Of a stretch of DNA of 23,754 nt, positions 14,456 through 23,707 are shown piece after piece. Below the pieces are notes generated by a model. It was not told where the DNA came from. It worked only from the letters and a program-made list of their open reading frames with translations, and made no database searches. Numbering within the stretch: the stretch's first letter is position 1; every line of letters starts with the position of its first letter. The stretch is taken from contig CBINHC010000027.1 in assembly GCA_966250385.1 (NCBI GenBank), forward strand, positions 1 to 23,754. Reading direction: 5' to 3'. This DNA comes from DASWTL01 sp966250385 (lineage in GTDB: Bacteria > Bacteroidota > Bacteroidia > Sphingobacteriales > Sphingobacteriaceae). Made by a program: the position numbers and the translations under genes.

Positions 14456-14693
14456 CAGCCGGCTTTTCGGGCGGTACTTTGGTTAATTCTCATCTACAAG
14501 ATAGAAATTTCCGTATTGGTTCAAAAACTTACTTTGAGCATACCCGGACAGGGGTCCTTTCTTCTTTTGCGATCACTCCATTCGGGCGCACGTCCTGCGT
14601 CAGGTGTACCTCCTGTCCCTGGAAACTTCTGAACCGGAAATATCTTCGTTTAAAAGTACAAAAAGCCTTTTTTTGATGGTTTGATTACATTTA

Positions 14694-14724
14694 TTTGCAA
14701 CTTCTCTACTTTTTACTACTTTTG
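14694..14724 (+). promoter_or_regulatory. consensus Bacteroidota promoter of tRNA-Ala
   Basis: TTTG at 14694-14697 and TACTTTTG at 14717-14724 match the -33 (TTTG) and -7 (TAnnTTTG) consensus of the Bacteroidota housekeeping sigma factor exactly, with a 19-base spacer. The predicted start near 14731 is five bases before the mature tRNA. Confidence 0.85.
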
Positions 14725-14735
14725 CCAACCAACCC

Positions 14736-14809
<74 letters not shown>

Positions 14810-14819
14810 CTTAAAATAT

Positions 14820-14845
14820 AAAGGCAGCGTAAGTTGCCTTTTTTT
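14820..14845 (+). terminator. terminator of tRNA-Ala
   Basis: AAAGGCA (14820-14826) pairs with TGCCTTT (14835-14841) around an 8-base loop, and the T-run continues to 14845. It lies 11 bases after the tRNA. Because it covers an in-frame ATG at 14834, it argues that the next gene starts later, at 14858. Confidence 0.8.
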
Positions 14846-14857
14846 GTTTTAATCAAA

Positions 14858-15358
14858 ATGTCAGAAGTAACCAAAGGCACCGTTTTCGAGAAAGTCGAAG
14901 GTCAGTTAAACGACAAAGGCTTTAACATCGAGAAGCAGGATCAATCCCGCCCCTGGGGTGGATTCTTCGTGATCAATGAGACCCAGGCGCAACTTTTTGC
15001 GGATTCTTATTTTGATTCCATGCCTGTAAACGCACTGAAGATCTCGGGAAAACTAAGCCCGAAAATTCTCGTTGTGGCCCCTGGCAAACGCCTTTCCTGG
15101 CAATATCATCACCGCCGTGCAGAAATCTGGACCGTGCTCGAAGGAGAAGTTGGAGTGGTCACGAGCCATACCGATGAAGAAGGTGAATTAAAAAAATACC
15201 TTCCCGGGGATGTAATCAGGCTGAAGCAGGGTGAGCGCCACCGCCTGGTCGGCCTTGAAAACTGGGGGATTCTGGCGGAAATCTGGCAGCACACCGACGC
15301 TGCTTTTCCATCTGACGAAGATGACATCGTCCGCGTTCAGGACGACTTCGGAAGGTAA
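14858..15358 (+). CDS. cupin, type II phosphomannose isomerase-like (sugar-phosphate isomerase family)
   Basis: A 166-aa cytosolic cupin related to the C-terminal isomerase domain of mannose-1-phosphate guanylyltransferase/phosphomannose isomerase; Bacteroidota copies are often labelled phosphoheptose isomerase. The core motif PGKRLSWQYHHRRAEIWTVL places metal ligands at His84/His85 and Glu89, with His128 in GERHRL; PWGGFFVI near the start is also typical. It probably isomerises a hexose phosphate, feeding nucleotide-sugar synthesis, but the activity is not proven. The start at 14858 avoids the tRNA terminator; the earlier ATG at 14834 would add eight hydrophobic residues from inside that hairpin. 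Any promoter must lie within or just after the terminator, or expression comes from read-through of the tRNA transcript. Confidence 0.88.
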   Translation: MSEVTKGTVFEKVEGQLNDKGFNIEKQDQSRPWGGFFVINETQAQLFADSYFDSMPVNALKISGKLSPKILVVAPGKRLSWQYHHRRAEIWTVLEGEVGVVTSHTDEEGELKKYLPGDVIRLKQGERHRLVGLENWGILAEIWQHTDAAFPSDEDDIVRVQDDFGR

Positions 15359-15390
15359 CCGGTAACCCACCCGATTGGCTTCCCGGACGC

Positions 15391-16851
15391 CTAAACCGCA
15401 TGCGCAGTTGCAGCGGTTTGCCGGAATTCACTTTGATCAGCAGCTGCTTCTGCTATTACCGGCAGCGTAAACCAAAAGGTGCTCCCCCCTCCTTCTCTGC
15501 TATGGAGACCGATTTCTCCGTCGTGGTTGTTTACAATCTCCCTGCATATAAACAGTCCCAGACCCAGCCCCTGGGCAACGTTTTCGGCCTCTTTCACCCG
15601 ATAAAACCGGTCAAAGATATAGGGTGCCTTGGACTCCGGAATGCCCGGGCCAAAGTCACAGACGTTCACCTGAACATGATCATCGTGACAAGACATACTG
15701 ATCAGGATCTTGCTCTCAATGGGAGAATATTTCGCAGCGTTCGAGATCAGATTATCAAGAACCTGGCGAACCCGGTTGTAATCTGCATGTACCCATGCAA
15801 CCGGCAGCGGCTCCAGGACCAGTTCCTGCAAGTACAACATCCGGCTCTCTTCCGTAACGTTCTCGATCAGCTCATTCAGCTGAAAGGTGGCGGGCTTAAG
15901 GACGAGCTTTCCCGCCTGGATATTGGTCAGGTCAAGGAGGTCGGCCACCAGGCCGGTCAACCGCTCCACCTGCTTAGCCGAGTTGCACACAAAGGGATGC
16001 AACGAATGAGTTGCCTCACTCTTCCTCGACTGCCGTTCAAGGACCTGAAGAGATGCTCTCAGCGTAGTAAGCGGAGTCTTTAATTCATGGGATGCAATGC
16101 TGAGAAACTCTTCCGTGATCCGGCTGTGCTTTTGAACCCGTTCCCGCGAGTCAATCAATTGCCTGAACACCAGGGAAGCATACCATCCTGTCGAAACGAG
16201 GATCAGGCAGACCAGGGTTACATTCGCAATGATAAGCCATGTGGTGAGTTCCCTGGAGGCTTCACCAAGGATATTCGAAAATGCCTCCTGATGCTTCCTC
16301 ATCCGGCCACTCAGGTCATTCACAGTTTCACGAAAGCTGTTTCTTACCGCAGCATCGGCTTTCCCTTCCCTGTATAGCAGATGGAATGCATCTGCCTCCC
16401 GCATCAACCGGATAATATACCGGTCCCCGGCACGCCATTGTTCATTAGCGTCCTTCATATAAGAGAAGTTGTGAAACCGCTTGAAGAGCCAGATCATATT
16501 CTTCAGATCTTTCCGGTGGTTCCTAGCCTGCAGCAGGACCGGCTCAATTTCCTGATAGGACTTATTTTCAAGGATCAAAACTCTGGCGATGCTGTCTCCT
16601 ACCGGCACCGCGATCTCCTGCCGGAATTTCTGAAAATCAGTTTCACGCCCGCTGTCGATATAATCATTCAGGGCCAGGGTGGCATACAGTTGTCCCTTGG
16701 CATACTGTGATTCACCGTTGACAAACGCCCGGATCGAAGTCAGTACCCGAAAGGAATAGAAATTCAGCAGAATAATCATTGCGGATGCGAGCAGGATGAT
16801 GACTCCTATCTTCAGGGTGTTCTTTCGGTGGTGCTGAAGTGCTAAACCCAT
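15391..16851 (-). CDS. membrane sensor histidine kinase (orphan)
   Basis: A 486-aa two-component sensor. TM1 (about 14-36) and TM2 (about 207-228) flank an extracytoplasmic helical sensor of about 170 residues, similar in size to CHASE3-type four-helix bundles. The HisKA domain has phospho-acceptor His255 in FLSIASHELKTPLTTLR; the ATPase domain shows the N box DNLISNAAKYS, G1 DFGPGIPES, F box YIFDRFYR and G2 GLGLGLFICREIV. The C-terminal 20 residues are low-complexity (AEAAADQ...). No response regulator is adjacent on either side, so its partner is elsewhere. A ribosome binding site-like AAGAGG stands just before the ATG. The signal it detects is unknown. Confidence 0.95.
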   Translation of the reverse strand: MGLALQHHRKNTLKIGVIILLASAMIILLNFYSFRVLTSIRAFVNGESQYAKGQLYATLALNDYIDSGRETDFQKFRQEIAVPVGDSIARVLILENKSYQEIEPVLLQARNHRKDLKNMIWLFKRFHNFSYMKDANEQWRAGDRYIIRLMREADAFHLLYREGKADAAVRNSFRETVNDLSGRMRKHQEAFSNILGEASRELTTWLIIANVTLVCLILVSTGWYASLVFRQLIDSRERVQKHSRITEEFLSIASHELKTPLTTLRASLQVLERQSRKSEATHSLHPFVCNSAKQVERLTGLVADLLDLTNIQAGKLVLKPATFQLNELIENVTEESRMLYLQELVLEPLPVAWVHADYNRVRQVLDNLISNAAKYSPIESKILISMSCHDDHVQVNVCDFGPGIPESKAPYIFDRFYRVKEAENVAQGLGLGLFICREIVNNHDGEIGLHSREGGGSTFWFTLPVIAEAAADQSEFRQTAATAHAV

Positions 16852-17050
16852 TTACCTCTTATTGTCTTGATTTAGGGGGGAGAGAGGCTAATTGAAATCT
16901 CAATATAAGCAGTGTCAACCAAAAATGCAAACCCGGCGCAGGCTACCGAACGGAATCCGGACTGCCGGTAGCGGCTAACAACCGCAGGTTTTTGTATTTC
17001 TCGCAGCATTTTCTTTCCTTCAGCAAATTTTCCACTTAACCTATCACGTC

Positions 17051-17524
17051 ATGCCTCATCATCATTATAACCTCAACCTGGAATGGACCGGGAATAGAGG
17101 CTCCGGAACCACCGGCTACCGAAACTACGACCGGTCGCACACAGTCTCGGCGGAAGGAAAACCGCTGATCTTCGCCTCTTCAGACCCGGCCTTCCGGGGC
17201 GACCCGGCCAGGTACAATCCGGAAGAACTGCTGGTGGCCTCCATCTCCTCCTGCCACATGCTCTGGTATCTGCATCTGTGCGCGGAGGCTGGTATCATTG
17301 TACTGAAATACGCTGACCGTGCTCATGGAATCATGGAAGAAAGCGCCACAGGCAGCGGAGCATTTAAGGAAGTGACGTTAAGACCACTGGTGGTGGTTTC
17401 CGAGACTGCCATGATCGAACCGGCGAGGGAACTCCATCACAGGGCGAACGCCATGTGCTTCATCGCAAACTCGCTGAACTTTCCGGTAAATCACCAGCCT
17501 GAAATCATCTGCGCTACTGACTGA
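17051..17524 (+). CDS. OsmC/Ohr-family protein (peroxide reductase type)
   Basis: A 157-aa cytosolic protein of the OsmC superfamily, whose members reduce organic hydroperoxides with two cysteines. Cys68 in LLVASISSCHMLWYLHLC and Cys136 in RANAMCFIANSLNFPV fit the two conserved catalytic cysteines; NPEELLVAS is the usual lead-in to the first. Two more cysteines (Cys77 and Cys154) are extra. It is a single plus-strand gene facing lpxB convergently with a gap of about 60 bases and no clear terminator. The histidine-rich start (MPHHHYN) is common in this branch. Confidence 0.93.
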   Translation: MPHHHYNLNLEWTGNRGSGTTGYRNYDRSHTVSAEGKPLIFASSDPAFRGDPARYNPEELLVASISSCHMLWYLHLCAEAGIIVLKYADRAHGIMEESATGSGAFKEVTLRPLVVVSETAMIEPARELHHRANAMCFIANSLNFPVNHQPEIICATD

Positions 17525-17582
17525 GGCTGCGGACAAACCTCGCGCTATCCCCGATCGCTGTAGGAGCCGGGCTGACGAGACT

Positions 17583-18692
17583 TCACCGGTTCAGGTAGCC
17601 AACGATCAAGTCGGCGGCACGGCCGGATGCGCCGGCAGGGCCCACCCGTTCAGCCAGTTCCCGGTAATCGGCCAGCATCTTCCCTCGGTCGGGAGATTCC
17701 GGCAACAAGCGGTTCAGTTCTTTTGCGATTGTTTCAGGGGTACATTCAGACTGGATCAGTTCTTTGACAACCTCGCGGTCCATGATCAGATTTACCAGCG
17801 AAATGAAACGGATCTTAATTACCAGGCGGGCTATGGCGATGGAAACCGGGGCCGCCTTATAGACGACGACCTGTGGAGTATTTAACAGTGCGGTTTCCAG
17901 CGTGGCTGTTCCTGAAGCGACGATTGCGGCCTGCGAATGCTTTAGCAGGTCGTAGGTTGCATTGAAAACTACAATAAATTGCTGACCATTTAAAAACCGC
18001 TGATAATAAGACGGATCAAAATTAGGCGCGCCCGCAATGACGAACTGATGCCCGGGAAATAAAGCGGCCGTTCTCACCATGACCGGCAGGATCCGTTCGA
18101 TCTCCTGTTTACGGCTTCCCGGCAGGAGTGCAACGATCGGATGGTTCGACAGCCGGTTGTTCCGAAGAAATTCCGGGTCCGGGGAGTGCGCTTCGATGGC
18201 ATCCATCAAAGGATTACCGATATAATCGACATCCATTTCCCACTCCCTGTAAAAGCCAACCTCAAAAGGCAGGATACAAAACATGTGATCGACGACCTTC
18301 CGGATCTTCAGCACCCGTTTTTGATTCCAGGCCCAAACCTTTGGTGAGATGTAATAGAAAACCCTGATCCCGTTTTTCTTGGCAAATTCCGCGATCTTCA
18401 GGTTGAATCCCGGGAAATCGATCAGGATCAGCGCATCGGGTTTATAATCGAGGATATCCTGCTTCGCAAAGCTCATATTCCTGAAGATGGTCCGGAGGTT
18501 GGCCAATACTTCAATGAATCCCATGAAGGCCAGCTCAGCAATGTGCTTGGAAAGGCTTCCGCCCTCAGCAGCCATCCTGTCACCTCCGAAATACCGGAAA
18601 TCAGCTTTTGGATCAGCGTCTTTCAGGGCGCGGATCAGGTTCGCACCGTGAAGGTCCCCGGATGCTTCGCCGGCCAGGAGATAGTATTTCAT
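17583..18692 (-). CDS. lpxB: lipid-A-disaccharide synthase
   Basis: A 369-aa peripheral inner-membrane glycosyltransferase (GT19) that joins UDP-2,3-diacylglucosamine to lipid X to give the lipid A disaccharide. It shows the N-terminal signature LLAGEASGDLHGANLIRALK (about residues 5-24), then FMGFIEVLANL, YISPKVWAWNQKRVLKI, and LLPGSRKQEIERILPVM in the second Rossmann domain, with VASGTATLETALLNTPQVVVYK as the donor-binding region. The length is normal (the E. coli enzyme is about 380). Its start codon overlaps the stop of the small membrane protein gene by four bases (ATGA), so it is translated in the surE operon. It implies an outer membrane with LPS. Confidence 0.97.
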   Translation of the reverse strand: MKYYLLAGEASGDLHGANLIRALKDADPKADFRYFGGDRMAAEGGSLSKHIAELAFMGFIEVLANLRTIFRNMSFAKQDILDYKPDALILIDFPGFNLKIAEFAKKNGIRVFYYISPKVWAWNQKRVLKIRKVVDHMFCILPFEVGFYREWEMDVDYIGNPLMDAIEAHSPDPEFLRNNRLSNHPIVALLPGSRKQEIERILPVMVRTAALFPGHQFVIAGAPNFDPSYYQRFLNGQQFIVVFNATYDLLKHSQAAIVASGTATLETALLNTPQVVVYKAAPVSIAIARLVIKIRFISLVNLIMDREVVKELIQSECTPETIAKELNRLLPESPDRGKMLADYRELAERVGPAGASGRAADLIVGYLNR

Positions 18693-18949
18693 TGGCCCAT
18701 TTTATAATACATGAAGATCAGGGCACAGATGAAGGTTGCCCCGACGATCCCACGGCCGGTCCGTTCTTTGTCAATACTGAAGAAATACTTGACCAGAAGG
18801 AGGTTGATGGCCACACAGCCGATATACAACAGATCATCCTTTTGCAGGATCCGGATATTCTTCTTCAGGATCTCCACGATGAAAAAGGCGATTCCCGGCA
18901 TCACCAGACCCAGGAAGGCGCCTAGCCAGACGTTATCTCTTTTCAACAT
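18689..18949 (-). CDS. small membrane protein between surE and lpxB (86 aa)
   Basis: Three hydrophobic segments (about residues 7-27, 39-57 and 65-83) with basic loops (LKKNIRILQK, KERTGRG). It has no catalytic motif and no known family that I can name. It overlaps the 3' end of surE by 17 bases and the start of lpxB by four, so it is almost surely translated as part of this operon. A role next to lipid A synthesis or in membrane supply is suggested by position only. Confidence 0.85.
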   Translation of the reverse strand: MLKRDNVWLGAFLGLVMPGIAFFIVEILKKNIRILQKDDLLYIGCVAINLLLVKYFFSIDKERTGRGIVGATFICALIFMYYKMGQ

Positions 18950-19712
18950 TAAAGTTCCAGCTATTAAGTGTCGGGATCATGTGGTGCGCGGTCAGGTCGA
19001 ACTGGATGGGAACCACTGAGGCGTATTTCTGCTTCAGTGCCCAGACATCCGTGTCCTCCCCGTTGTCGTTGTTCTGAAAAACGCCGGTCAGCCAGTAGTA
19101 GCTCCGGTTATGCGGATCAAGGCGCTCGTCAAACTCTTCCGCATACTTGGCGTTTGCCTGCCGGCAGATCTTGATTCCCCTGATCTCGTCGTTAGGAAAG
19201 TTCACATTCAGTAAGGTTCCCTGGGGCAGGCCATGTGTAAGGACCTGCTCGGCTACCGCCCTGACGAACGGCAGACACGTTGAGAAATCTGCTTTATAGG
19301 TGAAATTATCCAGGGAGAACCCGATGGATGGGATACCCTCAATGGCCCCTTCCACAGCAGCCGACATCGTACCTGAGTAAATCACATTAATCGAATGGTT
19401 CAGACCATGATTGATTCCCGAAACACAAAGATCGGGTTTGCGTCCTTTAAAGATCTGGTTCACGGCCAGTTTCACGCAATCCACGGGAGTACCGGAGCTC
19501 TTGTACATCTCCACCCCTTCGTAAAGATCTACTTTATCCAGCCGGAGAGGTTTGGCGATGGTAATGGCGTGTCCCATCCCGGACTGCGGACCGTCGGGTG
19601 CAACCACGACCACATCTCCCAGCTCCTGAACAACCCTGATCAGCGCATGGATGCCCGGCGCGTCAATTCCGTCATCATTAACTACAAGTATGGTTGGCCG
19701 ATTTTTTTTCAT
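18933..19712 (-). CDS. surE: 5'/3'-nucleotidase SurE
   Basis: A 259-aa cytosolic nucleotidase that dephosphorylates nucleoside monophosphates, linked to stationary-phase survival in other bacteria. The metal site is visible: Asp13-Asp14 in LVVNDDGIDAPG, Ser44 in DGPQSGMGHAIT, and Asn101 in SGINHGLN. TLLNVNFPN near residue 180 is also a family motif. It is the first gene of a three-gene overlapping operon with the small membrane protein and lpxB; surE next to lpxB is, to my knowledge, a common arrangement in Bacteroidota. A weak ribosome binding site-like region precedes the ATG. Confidence 0.97.
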   Translation of the reverse strand: MKKNRPTILVVNDDGIDAPGIHALIRVVQELGDVVVVAPDGPQSGMGHAITIAKPLRLDKVDLYEGVEMYKSSGTPVDCVKLAVNQIFKGRKPDLCVSGINHGLNHSINVIYSGTMSAAVEGAIEGIPSIGFSLDNFTYKADFSTCLPFVRAVAEQVLTHGLPQGTLLNVNFPNDEIRGIKICRQANAKYAEEFDERLDPHNRSYYWLTGVFQNNDNGEDTDVWALKQKYASVVPIQFDLTAHHMIPTLNSWNFNVEKR

Positions 19713-19726
19713 ACAGCGAAATTACA

Positions 19727-19767
19727 AAAAGAAAAGAGCCCCGATAACTTTTTTACCGGGGCTCTTT
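19727..19767 (-). terminator. intrinsic terminator of the csbD-like gene
   Basis: An 11-bp stem (19733-19743 with 19757-19767, AAAGAGCCCCG/CGGGGCTCTTT) encloses a 13-base loop; read leftward it is followed by TTTTCTTTTTG. It lies five bases after the stop of the csbD-like gene and just before surE, insulating the two. Confidence 0.88.
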
Positions 19768-19771
19768 GATA

Positions 19772-19957
19772 TCAGAGGCTGTTCAACCAGTTCACAACTT
19801 CATCCCGGGCCTTGCCGGTTTTCGTCTGGATCCGCCCGAGGAGTTCATCGTCTTTACCTTCCTCGTATTTGAGATCATCGTCAGTCATGTCTCCGTATTG
19901 CTGCTTCACTTTGCCTTTGATCTCATTCCAGCGGCCTTGCCATTTTATGTCTCCCAT
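19772..19957 (-). CDS. CsbD-like stress protein
   Basis: A 61-aa hydrophilic protein of the CsbD family, recognised from WNEIKGKVKQQYGDMTDDDL followed by KDDELLGRIQTKTGKARDEV. Family members in other bacteria are small helical proteins induced by general stress, with no established biochemical activity. There is no signal peptide. It stands as a single-gene unit with its own terminator, 65 bases downstream of acs on the same strand. Confidence 0.93.
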   Translation of the reverse strand: MGDIKWQGRWNEIKGKVKQQYGDMTDDDLKYEEGKDDELLGRIQTKTGKARDEVVNWLNSL

Positions 19958-20022
19958 AGTCTTAAATTTTCTTTAAGTAACAGGAGTATCGGCCAATATG
20001 TTTAGCAAACAGGGCCAGGTCG

Positions 20023-21930
<1,908 letters not shown>

Positions 21931-22094
21931 TTGAATAGCTTTGGTCGGTTTAAAATGGCAAATTAAAAAATTTAGCCCATTGTCAGGTCAATTTATCTGC
22001 ATTTCGGCGTGAGAAGTGATTGGCAGCCATTGGCTGTCACCGTGTTGGGCAAAAACTTCTTTTAAATAATGGTAAATTTATTTTTCCAAAACCT

Positions 22095-22102
22095 TAACTT
22101 TA
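22095..22102 (+). promoter_or_regulatory. possible -7 box of the MORN protein gene
   Basis: TAACTTTA differs from the Bacteroidota -7 consensus TAnnTTTG in only the last base, and lies 17 bases before the ATG at 22120, giving a leader of about 11 bases. The -33 site is only T-rich. It supports the start at 22120, because the upstream in-frame ATG at 22069 would lie ahead of transcription. Confidence 0.4.
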
Positions 22103-22119
22103 GGACAAATCTGAAGAAA

Positions 22120-22824
22120 ATGAAAAAAATTACTACCCTCCTCTCATTAGCCGGCGTACTGGCCTCAGGGACCATTTATGGCCAGGAATGCAAGGTGTTT
22201 TTAACCGAAATCTCCGGCACTTACCAGGGCGACTGCAATAAAGGCAAGGCAGAAGGCCAGGGCACGGCGAAAGGCACTGACGAATATACGGGGGAATTCA
22301 AAGCCGGCTATCCTGACGGCCACGGCGTCTACACCTGGAAGAACGGAAACGTTTTTGAGGGAGGCTGGGTGAAAGGGAAACGTGACGGACAGGGGAAAAT
22401 GATTTTTAAACGGGGTGACAAGGCTGACAGCGTGGTCACCGGTTTCTGGAAAAAAGACCAGTACGCCGGCAAGTTTCTGAAACCCTATGTCGTCCATCAC
22501 CGGACCAACCATATTTCACGACTGGACGTAAGAAAGATCAAGGGAGAACGGAACAGTATCCAGATCGAGGTTTCCAGCACCACCAGCGGAGCCGCCAACC
22601 TAAACGGTTCGGTCACTCCAAAGATCGAGATCACAGAAATCCTGCTGGCTGAAGGAAACTACGGTCAGATGCAGCATGTTGCCAACACCGCCAAAGGCTC
22701 GGTCAAGAAACTCGTAGAGGTCAGGTTCCCGTTCCGTGCAAAGATCCGTATGGGAAGTCAGGAGATTGATCTTGAGATCCTCGAAGAAGGCAGCTGGAAT
22801 ACCATCATTGCGCTGAACGAATAA
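22120..22824 (+). CDS. exported MORN-repeat protein
   Basis: A 234-aa protein with a signal peptide (about 1-22, MKKITTLLSLAGVLASGTIY then GQ) and three MORN repeats (about residues 35-56, 57-78 and 79-101, each with a YxG(D/E/W)...G..(D/E)G.G pattern). The remaining half (about 105-234) is a beta-rich domain of no known family. MORN repeats form extended hairpin sheets that bind proteins or lipids; in exported bacterial proteins the role is unknown. I start at 22120 rather than the in-frame ATG at 22069, because this gives a clean signal peptide and places the start after the likely promoter. The gene stands alone, upstream of the ribosomal protein operon. Confidence 0.9.
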   Translation: MKKITTLLSLAGVLASGTIYGQECKVFLTEISGTYQGDCNKGKAEGQGTAKGTDEYTGEFKAGYPDGHGVYTWKNGNVFEGGWVKGKRDGQGKMIFKRGDKADSVVTGFWKKDQYAGKFLKPYVVHHRTNHISRLDVRKIKGERNSIQIEVSSTTSGAANLNGSVTPKIEITEILLAEGNYGQMQHVANTAKGSVKKLVEVRFPFRAKIRMGSQEIDLEILEEGSWNTIIALNE

Positions 22825-22840
22825 AATTCTGTGAAATGTA

Positions 22841-22871
22841 TTGTGTATTTAATTTTTATTGCCGATATTTG
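22841..22871 (+). promoter_or_regulatory. promoter of the rpmB-rpmG operon
   Basis: TTGTG at 22841-22845 and GATATTTG at 22864-22871 fit the Bacteroidota -33 and -7 elements, with one mismatch in the -7 box and an 18-base spacer. The start would be near 22878, leaving a leader of about 43 bases that contains AAGGAG at 22882-22887, too far from the ATG to be a normal ribosome binding site. Confidence 0.6.
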
Positions 22872-22921
22872 CAAACTCTTTAAGGAGCTGAGTTTTACAA
22901 AAAGCAACACAATATAAAGTC

Positions 22922-23155
22922 ATGTCGAGAATTTGTGATTTAACAGGGAAAGCAGCAATGAACGGCCACCACGTTTCTAATTCAAACGTGAAGTCCAAGC
23001 GCAAGTTTTATCCTAACCTGAAGGTGAAAAAGTTTTTCATCCCTGAAGAAAACCGCTGGATCACGCTGAAAGTGTCTACTTCAGCTATCAAAACCATTAA
23101 CAAAAACGGTATCAGCGCAGTAATTAGTAAGTTCCTTAAAAAGGGATACGTATAA
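22922..23155 (+). CDS. rpmB: 50S ribosomal protein bL28
   Basis: A 77-aa basic protein of the large ribosomal subunit. The start MSRICDLTGKAAMNGHHVSN, the middle SKRKFYPNLKVKKFFIPEEN and the end FLKKGYV are typical of bL28. It is the first gene of the operon rpmB, rpmG, DUF4295, a layout characteristic of Bacteroidota, followed by ftsY. The length is normal. Only one cysteine (CDLTGK) is present, so this is not the zinc-binding four-cysteine form. Confidence 0.97.
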   Translation: MSRICDLTGKAAMNGHHVSNSNVKSKRKFYPNLKVKKFFIPEENRWITLKVSTSAIKTINKNGISAVISKFLKKGYV

Positions 23156-23205
23156 ATTAAACGTCCATGTTAGGCGTTGTGCGGGTTATGCAGTTGGATT
23201 ACGCA

Positions 23206-23226
23206 AACGTATAACGTAAAACGTAC
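23206..23226 (+). repeat. three tandem 7-base units in the rpmB-rpmG spacer
   Basis: AACGTAT, AACGTAA and AACGTAC follow one another without gaps and differ only in the seventh base. They lie 19 bases before the rpmG start. A leader-binding site or chance microsatellite are both possible. Confidence 0.6.
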
Positions 23227-23244
23227 TAAATAATACATAAAGAA

Positions 23245-23427
23245 ATGGCTAAAAAAGGAAACAGAGTTCAGGTTATACTGGAGTGCACTGAGCAAAAAGA
23301 TAGCGGAGTACCGGGAATGTCTCGTTATGTTACTAAAAAGAACAAAAAGAACACTACTGAGCGCTTGGAGCTGAAGAAATACAACCCGAACCTGAAAAAG
23401 GTAACGGTTCATAAAGAGATTAAGTAA
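23245..23427 (+). CDS. rpmG: 50S ribosomal protein bL33
   Basis: A 60-aa basic protein of the large subunit near the E site. MAKKGNRVQVILECTEQKDS and TERLELKKYNPNLKKVTVHK are the family's start and end. It has a single cysteine, so it is the zinc-independent form (no CxxC pairs). It follows rpmB after 89 bases and precedes the DUF4295 gene after 40. Confidence 0.97.
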   Translation: MAKKGNRVQVILECTEQKDSGVPGMSRYVTKKNKKNTTERLELKKYNPNLKKVTVHKEIK

Positions 23428-23467
23428 TTATTGCAAATCGATAGCGTAAGCTATAAATTATCAAGAA

Positions 23468-23638
23468 ATGGCAAAGAAAGTAGTTGCAACCCTGAAAACC
23501 GGTAAAGGAAAGGAATATTCTAAAGTGATCACCATGGTGAAATCTCCTAAAACCGGTGCATATTCTTTCAAGGAGATGATTGCACATAACGACCACGTTA
23601 AGGATGCGATTGCTGAAGCAAAAAATTCTGCTCAGTAA
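23468..23638 (+). CDS. DUF4295 family protein (Bacteroidota-specific ribosomal protein, bL38-like)
   Basis: A 56-aa basic protein: MAKKVVATLKTGKGKEYSKV and a tail DHVKDAIAEAKNSAQ. It belongs to DUF4295, which in Bacteroidota genomes lies right after rpmG. I recall that a protein of this family was seen in the Flavobacterium johnsoniae ribosome structure and named bL38; I cannot check this here. Its start lies 40 bases after rpmG, and a terminator follows 20 bases after its stop, making it the last gene of the ribosomal transcript. Confidence 0.93.
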   Translation: MAKKVVATLKTGKGKEYSKVITMVKSPKTGAYSFKEMIAHNDHVKDAIAEAKNSAQ

Positions 23639-23658
23639 TTTATCTTCATAAAAGTAAT

Positions 23659-23694
23659 AAAGCCGTTCTGATTCACTTCGGAAGGGCTTTTTTT
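23659..23694 (+). terminator. terminator of the rpmB-rpmG-DUF4295 operon
   Basis: AAAGCC (23659-23664) pairs with GGCTTT (23685-23690), continued inside by TTC/GAA across a G-G mismatch, and followed by a T-run ending at 23694. It lies just before ftsY, so ftsY either has its own promoter or depends on read-through. Confidence 0.85.
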
Positions 23695-23707
23695 GTAATT
23701 ATATTCT

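Larger units (their letters stand above)
14383..14735. other. 353-base gap before tRNA-Ala
   Basis: This stretch separates the membrane redoxin from the tRNA. It contains the 20-bp tandem duplication (14416-14455) near the redoxin start and the tRNA promoter at its right end. A plus-strand frame of up to 90 codons crosses the duplication and runs on past it; its protein has no recognisable features and shifts frame with the repeat, so I do not call it a gene. Confidence 0.6.

Noticed and set aside
14404..14676. 90-codon plus-strand frame over the 20-bp duplication
   Set aside because: A second frame across the same duplication is also open, neither product looks like a protein, and the region is better explained as promoter and spacer.
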